From Kitasatospora sp. NBC_01246 (GTDB lineage: Bacteria > Actinomycetota > Actinomycetes > Streptomycetales > Streptomycetaceae), in NCBI RefSeq assembly GCF_036226505.1, contig NZ_CP108484.1, forward strand, positions 6,696,001 through 6,760,000: a DNA stretch of 64,000 nucleotides. Direction: 5' to 3'. Below are positions 36,236-44,573 of this stretch, in pieces. How positions within the stretch are numbered: position 1 is the stretch's first letter; every line of letters starts with the position of its first letter. The translations under genes and the position numbers were made by a program. A model generated the notes under the pieces. The model did not search any database and was not told where the DNA came from. It worked only from the letters and a program-made list of their open reading frames with translations.

Positions 36236-38295
36236 CAGAGCAGCAGAGCGTGCCGTCCGGCGGGGCCTGGCCGGCCGTCCGGCCGGAGGTGGTCGCCGAA
36301 GTGGTGGCGGGGCTGTCGGCCCGCCTGCAGAAGCGGCTGGACGGCGCGGCCGCCAAGCTGGCGGAGCGCCCGGTGCGCCGGGACGGCGACGAGTGGCGGA
36401 TCGAGGTGGACGAGGAGACCTCCCTCGTCCTGCACGCGCCGGGCGGGGTGGTCCGGGGGCAGGCCGATGTCCGCTGCGGCTGCCTGCTGGCGCCGGCCTG
36501 CGTGCACCGGGCGGCGGCGGTCACGGTCTGCCGGATCGCCGACGCGGACACCGAACCGGGCCCGGACACCGAACCGGAACCGGCCTCGGAGTCGGGCCCG
36601 GAGCCGGCCTCGGAGCCGGGCTCGGAGTCGGGCACCGAACCGGACCCGGTCGGCGGCACGCCCGGCGGCCCCCGCACCGCTCCCGATGCCGCTCCCGACG
36701 ACGCCTCCGGCGGTTCGCTCACGGCGGCCGAGCAGGCCGCCGTCCACCACCTGCACCGCGCCGCCGCGGTCGTGCTGGCGGCCGGGGTGGGCGGAGCCGG
36801 CGCCGTGCTCCAGGCGGAGCTGCTGCGGGCGGCCCACCGGGCGCGGCTGAACGGGTTCCACCGGCCGGCCGCGGCAGCGGTAGCGGTGGTGAGCCGGCTC
36901 CGGGCCGCCCGCTCGGGCGAGCCGGACCACCGGCTCGCGCTCCTGGTCGCGGGCCTGCGCGAGCTGCTCGACCTGACCACGACCCTGACCACGACCCTGA
37001 CCACGGCCTTGTCCCCGACCCTGCCCCCGACCGTGGCCACGGCCCTGACCCGTGCGCGAACCGCGGCCCCGGGTACGGGGCACGGCGATCTCGCCGCCCT
37101 GCGCGGCACCGCCCGTCAGGTCTACCGGGAGGCGGGCGGGCTGCGGTTGTACGGGCTGTTCGCCGAACCGGTCCTGACCGCCACCCACGCGGGCGTACTC
37201 ACCTGGGCGGTGGATGCCACCGGCGTGCTGAGCACCGTCGCCGAGGTGATGCCGCACGCCGACCCGACGACGGCCGCCCCGCAGGCGGTCGGTGCGGGGA
37301 ACCGGGCGGTCCGGTTGGGTGACGCCCTGCTCAGTCACCGCGAGTTCAGCCGGGCGGGGCTGGCCGTCCAGGGGGCGACGCGGTCCGCCAACGGTCGGCT
37401 CGGCGCGGGCAGTTCGGTTCGAGCGGTGCGGGCCGGGGGAGTGGCGTGGACGGCGGACCCGGTCGCCGGGCTCTGGACGGAGCCCCCGGCCGTCCAGGTG
37501 GAGCGGGCCCTGGCAGCGGCGGCGCTGCCGTACGAGGGCCGGCCGGCCGGGAGCGACCTGCTGTTCCTGGACGTCACGCTGCTCGGCGCCTCACCGTACG
37601 GGTCGGGCGGCGTGCCCGAGCTGCTGGCCGACTGCGGCGGGCTGGTGGTCGCGCTGCGCGCGGCGCACGACCACCCCGGGCTGGCGTTCCGGGGCAACCT
37701 GGCGCTGCTCGCCACCGCGCCGGGCCTGCGGCTGCGGGTGATCGGCCGGCTGGAGCGGGCCGAGCACCCGGAGCTGCGGCTGCTCGCGGTGGGTACGCCA
37801 CCGGCCGGCCCCGAGCCGGGGGAGCCGGCCCTCGCGCTGCCCGCCGATCGGGCGGCGCGGGTCAATCTGGGCCTGGAGCGGTTGCAGACCGCTGATCTCA
37901 CCCTCGGCGCCGCGTCCAGCACCTCCGCCCCCGTCGAGGTCCCGAGCAGTGCGGCCGGACCGGTCGGGCCCGCGGCTCCGGGCCATCTGCTGGCGCGCCG
38001 GGTGGAGCAGGCGGTGACCGGCGGGCGGCAGGGGCTCGCGCTCGGCGCCGGGGCGGCGGACACCGGCCGGTCGGCGCTGCGCACGGCCGGTCTGGCCACG
38101 GGGGCGGCCCTGCTCGACGCGCTCCGCGCGGCGGCGGCGGACCAGCCCCGCGACGTGTTCGGCAGGGTGGTGGCGGACGACCATGCCGCGTTCACCTCCG
38201 CCTGGCTGGCGGCGGCCTGCTACGGCGAGGAGTTGGCCTCGGCGCTCTGCGCGAGTGGCTGGCAAGGGCAGGATCCGGTCAAGGCCGGGTCATAA
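36232..38295 (+). CDS. SWIM zinc-finger protein
   Basis: A 687-residue protein (YehQ-like). Its SWIM motif CGCLLAPACVH is at about 81-91 (CxCx5CxH). It is followed by a Glu/Pro/Ser repeat linker (about 103-150) and a large mixed domain (about 160-687). SWIM fingers bind DNA or proteins, and in this context the protein could give target recognition to the MoxR-VWA complex. The linker DNA holds short tandem repeats, as does LTTTLTTTLTTALSPTL near residue 247-263 (36970-37020). Start overlaps the VWA stop (ATGA). Last gene of the operon; ends 211 bp before a marR-like gene. Confidence 0.85.
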   Translation: MTEQQSVPSGGAWPAVRPEVVAEVVAGLSARLQKRLDGAAAKLAERPVRRDGDEWRIEVDEETSLVLHAPGGVVRGQADVRCGCLLAPACVHRAAAVTVCRIADADTEPGPDTEPEPASESGPEPASEPGSESGTEPDPVGGTPGGPRTAPDAAPDDASGGSLTAAEQAAVHHLHRAAAVVLAAGVGGAGAVLQAELLRAAHRARLNGFHRPAAAAVAVVSRLRAARSGEPDHRLALLVAGLRELLDLTTTLTTTLTTALSPTLPPTVATALTRARTAAPGTGHGDLAALRGTARQVYREAGGLRLYGLFAEPVLTATHAGVLTWAVDATGVLSTVAEVMPHADPTTAAPQAVGAGNRAVRLGDALLSHREFSRAGLAVQGATRSANGRLGAGSSVRAVRAGGVAWTADPVAGLWTEPPAVQVERALAAAALPYEGRPAGSDLLFLDVTLLGASPYGSGGVPELLADCGGLVVALRAAHDHPGLAFRGNLALLATAPGLRLRVIGRLERAEHPELRLLAVGTPPAGPEPGEPALALPADRAARVNLGLERLQTADLTLGAASSTSAPVEVPSSAAGPVGPAAPGHLLARRVEQAVTGGRQGLALGAGAADTGRSALRTAGLATGAALLDALRAAAADQPRDVFGRVVADDHAAFTSAWLAAACYGEELASALCASGWQGQDPVKAGS

Positions 38296-38302
38296 GAAAG
38301 TA

Positions 38303-38325
38303 TTTGCACAGGCAGGTAAAGCGCG
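38303..38325. promoter_or_regulatory. AT-richer promoter/operator element before marR
   Basis: AGTATTTGCACAGGCAGGTAA at about 38306-38326 is an unusually AT-rich patch with partial dyad symmetry (TTTGC/GGTAAA). It resembles MarR half-sites and lies about 180 bp before the marR-like start. Weak evidence. Confidence 0.3.
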
Positions 38326-38506
38326 TCGAATGGCATACTGGGGGGCGGGAAGACGTTCGACCGGTCGTACTACCGTCGACCGGGTCCGGGCAAGTGACCG
38401 GCCGGTGGGTCGACCGGGCCACGGGTCCGGTCCGGGTTCGAGCCCGGGTTCGTGCACGAGCTCGGGCCGGGGTCCGGACCGGAACAGGGAAAGCGAAGGG
38501 CGAGCC

Positions 38507-38983
38507 ATGGGTATCCACGACGATGCTGCCGAGATCCGCGCCTGCGGCTGGCGTACGCTCGCCGCTCTGCACGGCCTCATCGACGCCGCGCTGGAGAAGG
38601 CGCTCCAGAGCGAGCACCAGCTCTCGGTGGTCGAGTACACGGTGCTGGACGCGCTCTCGCGGCAGGACGGCTGGCACATGCGGATGCAGCAGCTGGCCCG
38701 GGCCGCGGCCCTGAGCAGCAGCGCGACCACGCGCCTGGTGACCCGCCTGGAGGACCGCGGCCTGCTCAGCCGTTTCCTCTGCGTGGACGATCGGCGCGGC
38801 ATCTACACCGAGCTGACCCCACAGGGCCGCCAACTGCTCGAAGCCGCCCGGCCGGTGCACGACGCCACCCTGGAGGCGACGCTCGCCAAGGCCACCGACG
38901 CGCCGGAGCTGGCCCCGTTGGTGCGGGCCCTGGAGGAACTCAAGCTCACCCCGGCGGCGGCCACCGTCCCGGCCGCCGTCTGA
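38507..38983 (+). CDS. MarR-family transcriptional regulator
   Basis: A 158-residue winged-helix protein. It has LSVVEYTVLDALSRQ, the recognition region LARAAALSSSATTRLVTRLEDRGLLSR, and the wing DDRRGIYTELTPQGRQLLE. ATG 38507 follows GAAGGG. Its gene lies downstream of the MoxR/VWA operon on the same strand but 211 bp away, so it is probably its own unit. The target genes are unknown; ligands of such regulators are often phenolics or antibiotics. A strong hairpin follows the stop. Confidence 0.85.
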   Translation: MGIHDDAAEIRACGWRTLAALHGLIDAALEKALQSEHQLSVVEYTVLDALSRQDGWHMRMQQLARAAALSSSATTRLVTRLEDRGLLSRFLCVDDRRGIYTELTPQGRQLLEAARPVHDATLEATLAKATDAPELAPLVRALEELKLTPAAATVPAAV

Positions 38984-39063
38984 CCTCGACCGGTACGGCC
39001 GACGTCGGCGCCGAAGCCGGTACTGACACCGGCACCGGCACCGGCACCGGCGCGCGGCCGAGA

Positions 39064-39103
39064 ACCCGACCCGGCCGCCGCTGGAGCGGTGGCCGGGTCG
39101 GGT
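39064..39103. terminator. Strong bidirectional terminator hairpin
   Basis: An 18-bp stem (13 perfect pairs ACCCGACCCGGCC, then one G-U and CCGC/GCGG) with loop TGGA, between the convergent MarR and sensor-kinase genes. The right arm touches the kinase stop codon. Confidence 0.7.
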
Positions 39104-40890
39104 CACACCTCGTCCGGCCTCTGTTGCGCGGGGCCGGTCTTGCGGACCCGCCGGGGGAGGACGGGCGGGACGCGGGGGTGCCCTTCGAGTCCGTGGTCCG
39201 ACGGGACCTCCTGGACGCCCTCGTGCGTACGCGTGGCGGGGTCGGCCGGGTGGCTCTCCACCACGCCGTCCCACAGGGCGTCCCGAGGGTTCGCGTCCCG
39301 CGGTCCGGCGGACGCCTCCCCGGCTACCGCGCCGCCGTCCGAAGGGGCGCGGTCGGAAGGGGCGCCGTCCGAAGGCGCGTCGTTCGGGCGGGCCCCCTCC
39401 GGAGGAGCGCCCTCCGGAACACCGGCGTCCGCACCCCCGCCCGAGGCCGCGCCGAACGGGTTGTCGTCCTGCCAGGGCGACGAAGCCCGCGTCGGTGAGG
39501 CATGCGGCGCCGACGGCTGCCACGACGAGGCCCGGGGGACGACCACCGCGTCGGGCAGCCCGGGGATCGGCGAGCCGGCCGCCGGGGGAGCCGGGGGCGC
39601 GCCCGCGGTCAGCTCCTCCGGGGCCGCCGGCTCCTCGCCCGACCCGCCGTCCCCGTTCCCGCCGTCCCCGTTCCCGTCGTCCCCGCTCCGGTCGGCCTGC
39701 GCCACCACCGGCGGCCGGGTCACCCGGGCGCCGGGCGGCAGGCCGGCCACGGACGGGGTCTGTTCCATCCGCTCCAGCAGCGCCGACGGCAGCAGCACCA
39801 CGGCCCGCGTCCCCCCGAAGGGGGAGGACCGCAGGGTGACCTGGATGTGGTGCCGGGAGGCCAGCCTGGCCACCACGAAGAGGCCGAGCCGCAGGTCGTC
39901 CCCGAGCGCGGAGACGTCCAGCTCGGGCGGGTCGGCCAGGTAGGCGTTGAGCTGCTCGTACTCGTCCCGGCACATCCCGAGACCGCGGTCCTCGACCTCG
40001 ACGGCCAGCCCCCGGGGGACTTCCTGCGCGGAGACCTGCACCTTGGTGTAGGGCGGGGAGAAGGTGGTGCCGTTCTCGATCAGCTCGGCGATCAGATGGA
40101 TGACGTCGGCGACGGCCTGGCCGCCGAGCGCGACGCGCGGGATGCCCTTCACGACCACCCGGGAGTAGTTCTCCGTCTCCGAGACGGCGCTGCGCAGCAC
40201 GTTGACGACCGGGACGGCGTTGCGCCAGCGCCGGGCGGGCAGCGCGCCGCCGAGGATGACCAGGTTCTCGGCGTTGCGCCGCATCCGGGTGGCGAGGTGG
40301 TCGACCGCGAACAGCTCGCGCAGCAGCCCGGGGTCCTCGTGCTCGCGCTCCAGCGCGTCCAGCATGCTGATCTGGCGGTGGAGCAGGATCTGGGTGCGGC
40401 GGGCGATGTTGAGGAAGACCTTCTTGGTGCCCTCCCGCCCCTGGGCCTGGTGCACGATGGCGGTGAGCGCGGCGGTGCGGACGGCGGAGAGCCCCTCGGC
40501 GGTCTGGTGGAGTTCGTCGCCGAGGCGCCGGGCGGGGATCCAGGCGGGCGGTGGCGGCACGGATTCGCCGGCCCGGAGCCGGCCGACCACCTGGGGGATC
40601 TCGTGCCGGGCGATCGAGAGGGTGTCGGCCCGCAGGTCGCGCAGCCGGGCGGACACCGACCGGGCCAGCCGGATGCCGCGGGTCAGGCTCCAGAGCAGCA
40701 CGACGGCGACGGCCGCGCTGACGACCGCCAGGGCGGTCCGGTGGCCGGTGCCGCGCAGCAGGGAGAGGGCGTAGCCCCAGGTGGCGGCGAGGCCGAGGCA
40801 GGGGACCAGCACGAGGGCGAGGAGAGAGCGGCGGAGCGAGCCGGACCGGCCGGCGCGGTGGCCCGGGCGCGGGGCCGATATGCCTGGCAT
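39103..40890 (-). CDS. CvnA-type sensor histidine kinase-like ATPase, orphan
   Basis: A 595-residue membrane protein: short N-terminus, two membrane segments (about 23-42 and 52-70), HAMP-like linker, then the CvnA/nitrate-sensor-like block IARRTQILLHRQISMLDALE and HLATRMRRNAENLVILGG. An HATPase_c domain (about 290-400) follows with an N-box ELIENGTTFSPP and a G-box VEDRGLGM. The last 170 residues are Pro/Gly/Ser/Asp-rich with tandem short repeats (DGNGDGG, SDGAPSDRA). In Streptomyces conservons cvnA is followed by cvnB (roadblock), cvnC and cvnD (GTPase). None of these lies downstream, so it is an orphan. Confidence 0.85.
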   Translation of the reverse strand: MPGISAPRPGHRAGRSGSLRRSLLALVLVPCLGLAATWGYALSLLRGTGHRTALAVVSAAVAVVLLWSLTRGIRLARSVSARLRDLRADTLSIARHEIPQVVGRLRAGESVPPPPAWIPARRLGDELHQTAEGLSAVRTAALTAIVHQAQGREGTKKVFLNIARRTQILLHRQISMLDALEREHEDPGLLRELFAVDHLATRMRRNAENLVILGGALPARRWRNAVPVVNVLRSAVSETENYSRVVVKGIPRVALGGQAVADVIHLIAELIENGTTFSPPYTKVQVSAQEVPRGLAVEVEDRGLGMCRDEYEQLNAYLADPPELDVSALGDDLRLGLFVVARLASRHHIQVTLRSSPFGGTRAVVLLPSALLERMEQTPSVAGLPPGARVTRPPVVAQADRSGDDGNGDGGNGDGGSGEEPAAPEELTAGAPPAPPAAGSPIPGLPDAVVVPRASSWQPSAPHASPTRASSPWQDDNPFGAASGGGADAGVPEGAPPEGARPNDAPSDGAPSDRAPSDGGAVAGEASAGPRDANPRDALWDGVVESHPADPATRTHEGVQEVPSDHGLEGHPRVPPVLPRRVRKTGPAQQRPDEV

Positions 40891-41318
40891 CTGATTCCTT
40901 GGTGCAGGGCCAACGGCGGGTCTGCCCGTGTGCGGTCCGGCCGGGGTCTCGGAGCCGCCACGGCCGGCGGGCCCGGAGGGGGCCGGACGAGGTGGCGTGG
41001 TACCACCGTCCGAGCGGGTGCAGCACGGCCGCCGACTTCGGGCACGCTATCAGCCCCGGGAGGCCCTGTCGCAACATCAACTGACGATATGTAAGCGGAT
41101 GGTGACGCGTCTTTACATCGGTCGATCGGCCGCTTTTCGGCGGATCTCCGCAGGTCAGCATGGTGGCCCTGGTCGTCGACGACTTCCCGGGAGCCTGAGG
41201 GGAGGTCTCCGGAAAGCCGTCAGGAACAGGTCAAGTACGGGAAGTCCGAGGTGGGCCGGAAGCCGGGCGTGGGCCGGTTCCGGGTGGCGCGGATGCCTCC
41301 GTGTGGGGGGTGGGGGCT
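40891..41318. other. Intergenic region, no gene
   Basis: About 430 bp between the kinase start and the acyl-CoA dehydrogenase stop. The stretch 41085-41140 is AT-richer and contains ATGTAA ... TTACAT arms (20 bp apart), a candidate promoter/operator for the kinase gene. No other feature recognised. Confidence 0.4.
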
Positions 41319-42599
41319 TCAGCCGGCGAGCGGCATGTGCAGCAGGGCGGCGCCGGCCGGGCGGGCGGCCTCGGCCTCCAGTCGGGCCTCCCGCTGGGCC
41401 AGTTCGGTCCAGGCCCAGCTCGTGAGGTCGGACAGCTCCGCCGACCACTGCTTGCCGTACGTGCCCGAGGCCACCTGGCCGAGCCGCAGCCGCTGGACGT
41501 CGGAGGTGCCGGCGGGCGGGTAGATGTGGGTGGCGTCCCGCAGGTAGCGCTCGATGTGGAACTCGGCCTGCAGGCCCCGGGCGGCGTGGATCTCCATCGC
41601 GTTCCGCGCCGAGTCCAGCACGTACTCGGTGTTGATCAGCTTGGCGTTCATCAACTCGGCGTCGCAGGGCCGGCCGTGGTCCAGCTGGTGCGAGGCGTGG
41701 TAGGCGGCCAGCTTGGCGGTCATCAGGCGGGACTGCATCTCGCCCAGCTTGAGCGCTATGTTCGGCAGCTGGGAGAGCGGCTTCCCGTAGAGCACCCGCC
41801 CCTCGGCGAACCGCACGGTGTCCTCCACGATCGCCCGGTGGATTCCGAGTGCGACGGCGGCCAGGTTCAGCCGTCCGTACAGGGTCGAGGAGGAGTAGGC
41901 GATGTCCAGGCCCTGGCTCTCCTCGCCCAGCCGGTTGGCGGCGGGGACGCGGCAGTCCTCGAAGACGATCTCGCCGAAGCTGAAGCCGTGCAGGCCGCTC
42001 TGCGAGCCGGGGCTGCCGGTGCGAAAGCCCGGGCGGTCGCTCTCCACCAGGAAGGCGGAGAGGCCCCGGCTGCCCTCGCCGGTGCGGAGCACCACGCCGT
42101 GTACGTCGCCGATGTGGGAGTTGCCGACGAACCACTTGCGGCCGTTGAGGACGTACTCGTCCCCCTCGCGCCGCGCGGTGCCGGTCATGCCGAGCACGTG
42201 GCCGCCCGATTCGGGTTCGGTGACGGCGATCGTCGGCAGCACCTCGCCGGAGGCGAACCGCGGCAGCCAGTAGCGGCGCTGGGTGTCGGAGCCGAAGTGG
42301 ATCACCTTGGCGACGCCGAGCTGCGAGGCCTGCGCCATCGCGCCCATCGCGCCGCTGACCCGGGCCAGCTCCTCGACGATGACCGTCTTGGCGAGGTGGC
42401 CGAGACCGAGCCCGCCGAAGGTCCGCGGAATGGTCGCGCCGATCCAGCCGCGCTGGGCGATCTCGCGGGAGAGTTCGACCTCGACCGTCCGGTCGGCCTC
42501 CATTCTGGCCACCTGCGGGCGCACCTCCTTCTCCGCGAACTCACGTACCTCCGCGCGGAGGCTCTCGTGCCGTTCGTCGGTGAAGTAGTCCATCGCCAT
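41319..42599 (-). CDS. Acyl-CoA dehydrogenase-family flavoprotein
   Basis: A 426-residue member of the acyl-CoA dehydrogenase fold. It has N-terminal helices, then FAD/substrate blocks PTIAVTEPESGGHVLGM, YVLNGRKWFVGN, LYGRLNLAAVALGI, GKPLSQLPNIALKLGEM and a late IHAARGLQAEFHIERYLRDA. The usual catalytic Glu is not visible at either known site: the loop reads YPPAGTSD (Ala where many have Glu) and the helix-G site reads YGRLNLA (Gly). It may act on an ACP-bound or non-standard substrate, or use another base. ATG 42599 follows GAGAGGA. Divergent from the GAF-PAS protein. Confidence 0.8.
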   Translation of the reverse strand: MAMDYFTDERHESLRAEVREFAEKEVRPQVARMEADRTVEVELSREIAQRGWIGATIPRTFGGLGLGHLAKTVIVEELARVSGAMGAMAQASQLGVAKVIHFGSDTQRRYWLPRFASGEVLPTIAVTEPESGGHVLGMTGTARREGDEYVLNGRKWFVGNSHIGDVHGVVLRTGEGSRGLSAFLVESDRPGFRTGSPGSQSGLHGFSFGEIVFEDCRVPAANRLGEESQGLDIAYSSSTLYGRLNLAAVALGIHRAIVEDTVRFAEGRVLYGKPLSQLPNIALKLGEMQSRLMTAKLAAYHASHQLDHGRPCDAELMNAKLINTEYVLDSARNAMEIHAARGLQAEFHIERYLRDATHIYPPAGTSDVQRLRLGQVASGTYGKQWSAELSDLTSWAWTELAQREARLEAEAARPAGAALLHMPLAG

Positions 42600-42871
42600 G
42601 CTGGGTCCTCTCGATTCCGGGGTGGTGGTGCCTCCGTCCGTGCAGCCGAACCGCTCCGGCCGCCCAAGGGTGGGGGTGATGAGGTGGCGGCCGGTTGCCC
42701 TGGTGCAGCCGGTACGCGCGGATGTGCGGGGCGGGATCCTGGCGGAAACCCGTCCCTGTTTTCGGCAGGGCTCATTGTCGTATGGCGATCCGGCCCTCTC
42801 CATAGTCGATCTTGGAATGGCGCGAAACGGATCGCCCGAAGTCGGAGGAGGATTGAAAGCCGCCGCGGCGG

Positions 42872-42887
42872 GGGAATGATCATTCCC
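42872..42887. promoter_or_regulatory. Perfect 16-bp palindrome between acyl-CoA dehydrogenase and GAF-PAS genes
   Basis: GGGAATGATCATTCCC, in a comparatively AT-rich part (42760-42900) of a 390-bp divergent intergenic region. The symmetry and context fit an operator for a dimeric regulator. The rest of the region (42600-42992) holds no gene that I can support. Confidence 0.55.
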
Positions 42888-42992
42888 GCTTTTCGGCCCT
42901 GCTGGAGGGTCGTCCACGTGCGGGTTTGACCGCCCGTCAGTCGTGGGAGTCGGGTGGGCCGAGAGCGTCCATCGCGCCGATGGTCTGATTAC

Positions 42993-44075
42993 ATGTGCGC
43001 CATGACTGATGTGATGAGCACTCAAGGCCAGTTCCCGGGTGCCGCCGGCGAGTCCGAGCGGACCCGCCGGCTGCGCATCCTGGGTCTCAACGAACCCACC
43101 GTGGACGAGGCCTTCGACCGCTTCGCCCACCTGGCCGCCAGCCTCACCCGCGCCCCCATCGCCATGGTCAACTTCATCAACGACGAGCGGCAGATGTTCC
43201 GGGGGCTCTTCATTCCGCCAAACTCCGCCGCCCCGGGCGACACCGGCTGCTCCTGGGCCGACCGGGGGATCGTCTTCGACCTCCCGAGCCGGGAGATGCC
43301 GCTGAGCCACGGTTTCTGCCCGCACGTGGTCGCCCAGCGCTCCCCGCTGGCGCTCGACGACGTCCTCGCCTACCCCCGGTTCGCCGGGAACCCGGTCGTC
43401 GACGAGCTGGGGGTGCGCGCCTACCTCGGCGCCCCGCTGGTCGACGACACCGACACCGTCATCGGCACCGTCTGCGTCCTCGACCGTGAACCCCGCCAGT
43501 GGGGGCGCGAGCGGCTGCGCGACATCCAGCACCTCGCCGAGGCGCTGCTCTCCGAGATCCGGCTGCGCGACAACCTGATCGCCCAGCAGCAGGAGATGTT
43601 CGCCGCCTTCGACGGTTCGCCTTTCCCCATCATGCTGACCCGCGGGCCCGAGCAGGAGCTCCGCTACGTCAACCCCGGGCACGCCGAGGCCTTCGGTGCG
43701 CCGGTGGCCCACGGCTCGATCGGGCAGGCCTACCCGCAGCTGGCTGCCGCGGGGCTGGAGCAGACGGTGGCCGAGGCGTACCACACCGGTCGGACCGCCG
43801 TCCTGAACGACGTCCGTTTCCAGTCCACGCGGCCGGACGCCCAGCGGATCCACCAGATCTTCAGCTTCACCTGCACCCCGCAGCGGGCCGCGCGGACCGG
43901 CCAGGTGAACGGCGTGCTCGTGGTCGGCATGGACGTCACCGCACAGTCCCGCACCGAGGAGGAGTTGGGCACGCTGGCCGCGCTGCTGGTCGACCGGCTC
44001 CAGCAGAGCGGTGGTGGCGCCACCGGTCGGCCGGGCATCGGCGGCGGGGAGACCGGGCTGGTCCTCCCGGGCTGA
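42993..44075 (+). CDS. GAF-PAS sensory protein
   Basis: A 360-residue soluble protein. The GAF domain (about 25-185) has APIAMVNFINDERQMFRGLF, then HGFCPHVV and VRAYLGAPLVD. The PAS domain (about 205-330) has AFDGSPFPIMLTRG, LRYVNPGHAEAFG and VLVVGMDVTAQS. A short helical end follows, with no output domain (no HTH, kinase or phosphatase), so it may signal by protein contact. Cysteines in GDTGCSWADRG and GFCPHV could bind a ligand or metal. ATG 42993, 43002 and 43014 are all possible; none has a clear ribosome-binding site, so a leaderless start is possible. Confidence 0.8.
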   Translation: MCAMTDVMSTQGQFPGAAGESERTRRLRILGLNEPTVDEAFDRFAHLAASLTRAPIAMVNFINDERQMFRGLFIPPNSAAPGDTGCSWADRGIVFDLPSREMPLSHGFCPHVVAQRSPLALDDVLAYPRFAGNPVVDELGVRAYLGAPLVDDTDTVIGTVCVLDREPRQWGRERLRDIQHLAEALLSEIRLRDNLIAQQQEMFAAFDGSPFPIMLTRGPEQELRYVNPGHAEAFGAPVAHGSIGQAYPQLAAAGLEQTVAEAYHTGRTAVLNDVRFQSTRPDAQRIHQIFSFTCTPQRAARTGQVNGVLVVGMDVTAQSRTEEELGTLAALLVDRLQQSGGGATGRPGIGGGETGLVLPG

Positions 44076-44318
44076 CCCCGGACGCCACCCCACCCGTCCC
44101 CCACCGCGATGAACACAGCCCCTGCCACGACCCCCGCCACGACCACGACCACGACTTACGCCGCCGGCACCACCACCACCGGTGCCGCCGACACGACCGC
44201 CGCCGTCGCAGCCGCCGGACCGGTTACCGCCGCCGGCCCGACCACGACCGGCGCCACGTCCCGGACCGGCGCCACGTCCAGGACGGACCCCGTACCCACC
44301 GGCCCCGCCACCGTGCCG

Positions 44319-44351
44319 GGGCGCCTCTCACCCCCGAGGAGAGGCGCCCCA
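44319..44351 (+). terminator. Terminator hairpin
   Basis: A perfect 12-bp stem GGGGCGCCTCTC / GAGAGGCGCCCC with a 9-nt loop, 240 bp downstream of the GAF-PAS stop. The DNA between (44076-44318) is ACC/GCC-rich low-complexity sequence with no convincing gene. Confidence 0.6.
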
Positions 44352-44366
44352 CCACGGTGACCGCCG

Positions 44367-44437
44367 GGAGCCCGCCGCCGTAGTCGCGGCCACAGCCCCG
44401 CCGAAGCGCGTCGCGGGGAGCCCGCCGCCGTAGTCGG
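44367..44437. repeat. 21-bp direct repeat
   Basis: A 21-bp sequence beginning GGGAGCCCGCCGCCGTAGTC occurs at 44367-44387 and 44417-44437, start points 50 bp apart. It lies in the gene-free gap 44076-44573 ahead of the lipase maturation factor gene. Confidence 0.6.
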
Positions 44438-44573
44438 CCCCCGCCGTCCGCCGCCGCACCGCCGCACCGCCGTCCGCCGCCGCGCTGCCGCCGCTCGTTG
44501 CGAGCCGCCCGGCCGCCGCGCGGGTGAACCGGACGCCCCGTCCCCCGGACGGGCGCCCGCGGCACGGCCACCG

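Noticed and set aside
42598..42879. 93-codon ORF in the intergenic region before the GAF-PAS gene
   Set aside because: Codon bias weak, no family resemblance, overlaps a promoter region with a strong palindrome.
44109..44360. Thr/Ala-rich 83-codon ORF (TTTTTTYAAGTTTTG)
   Set aside because: Simple ACC/GCC repeats, no ribosome-binding site, and it ends past a terminator hairpin.
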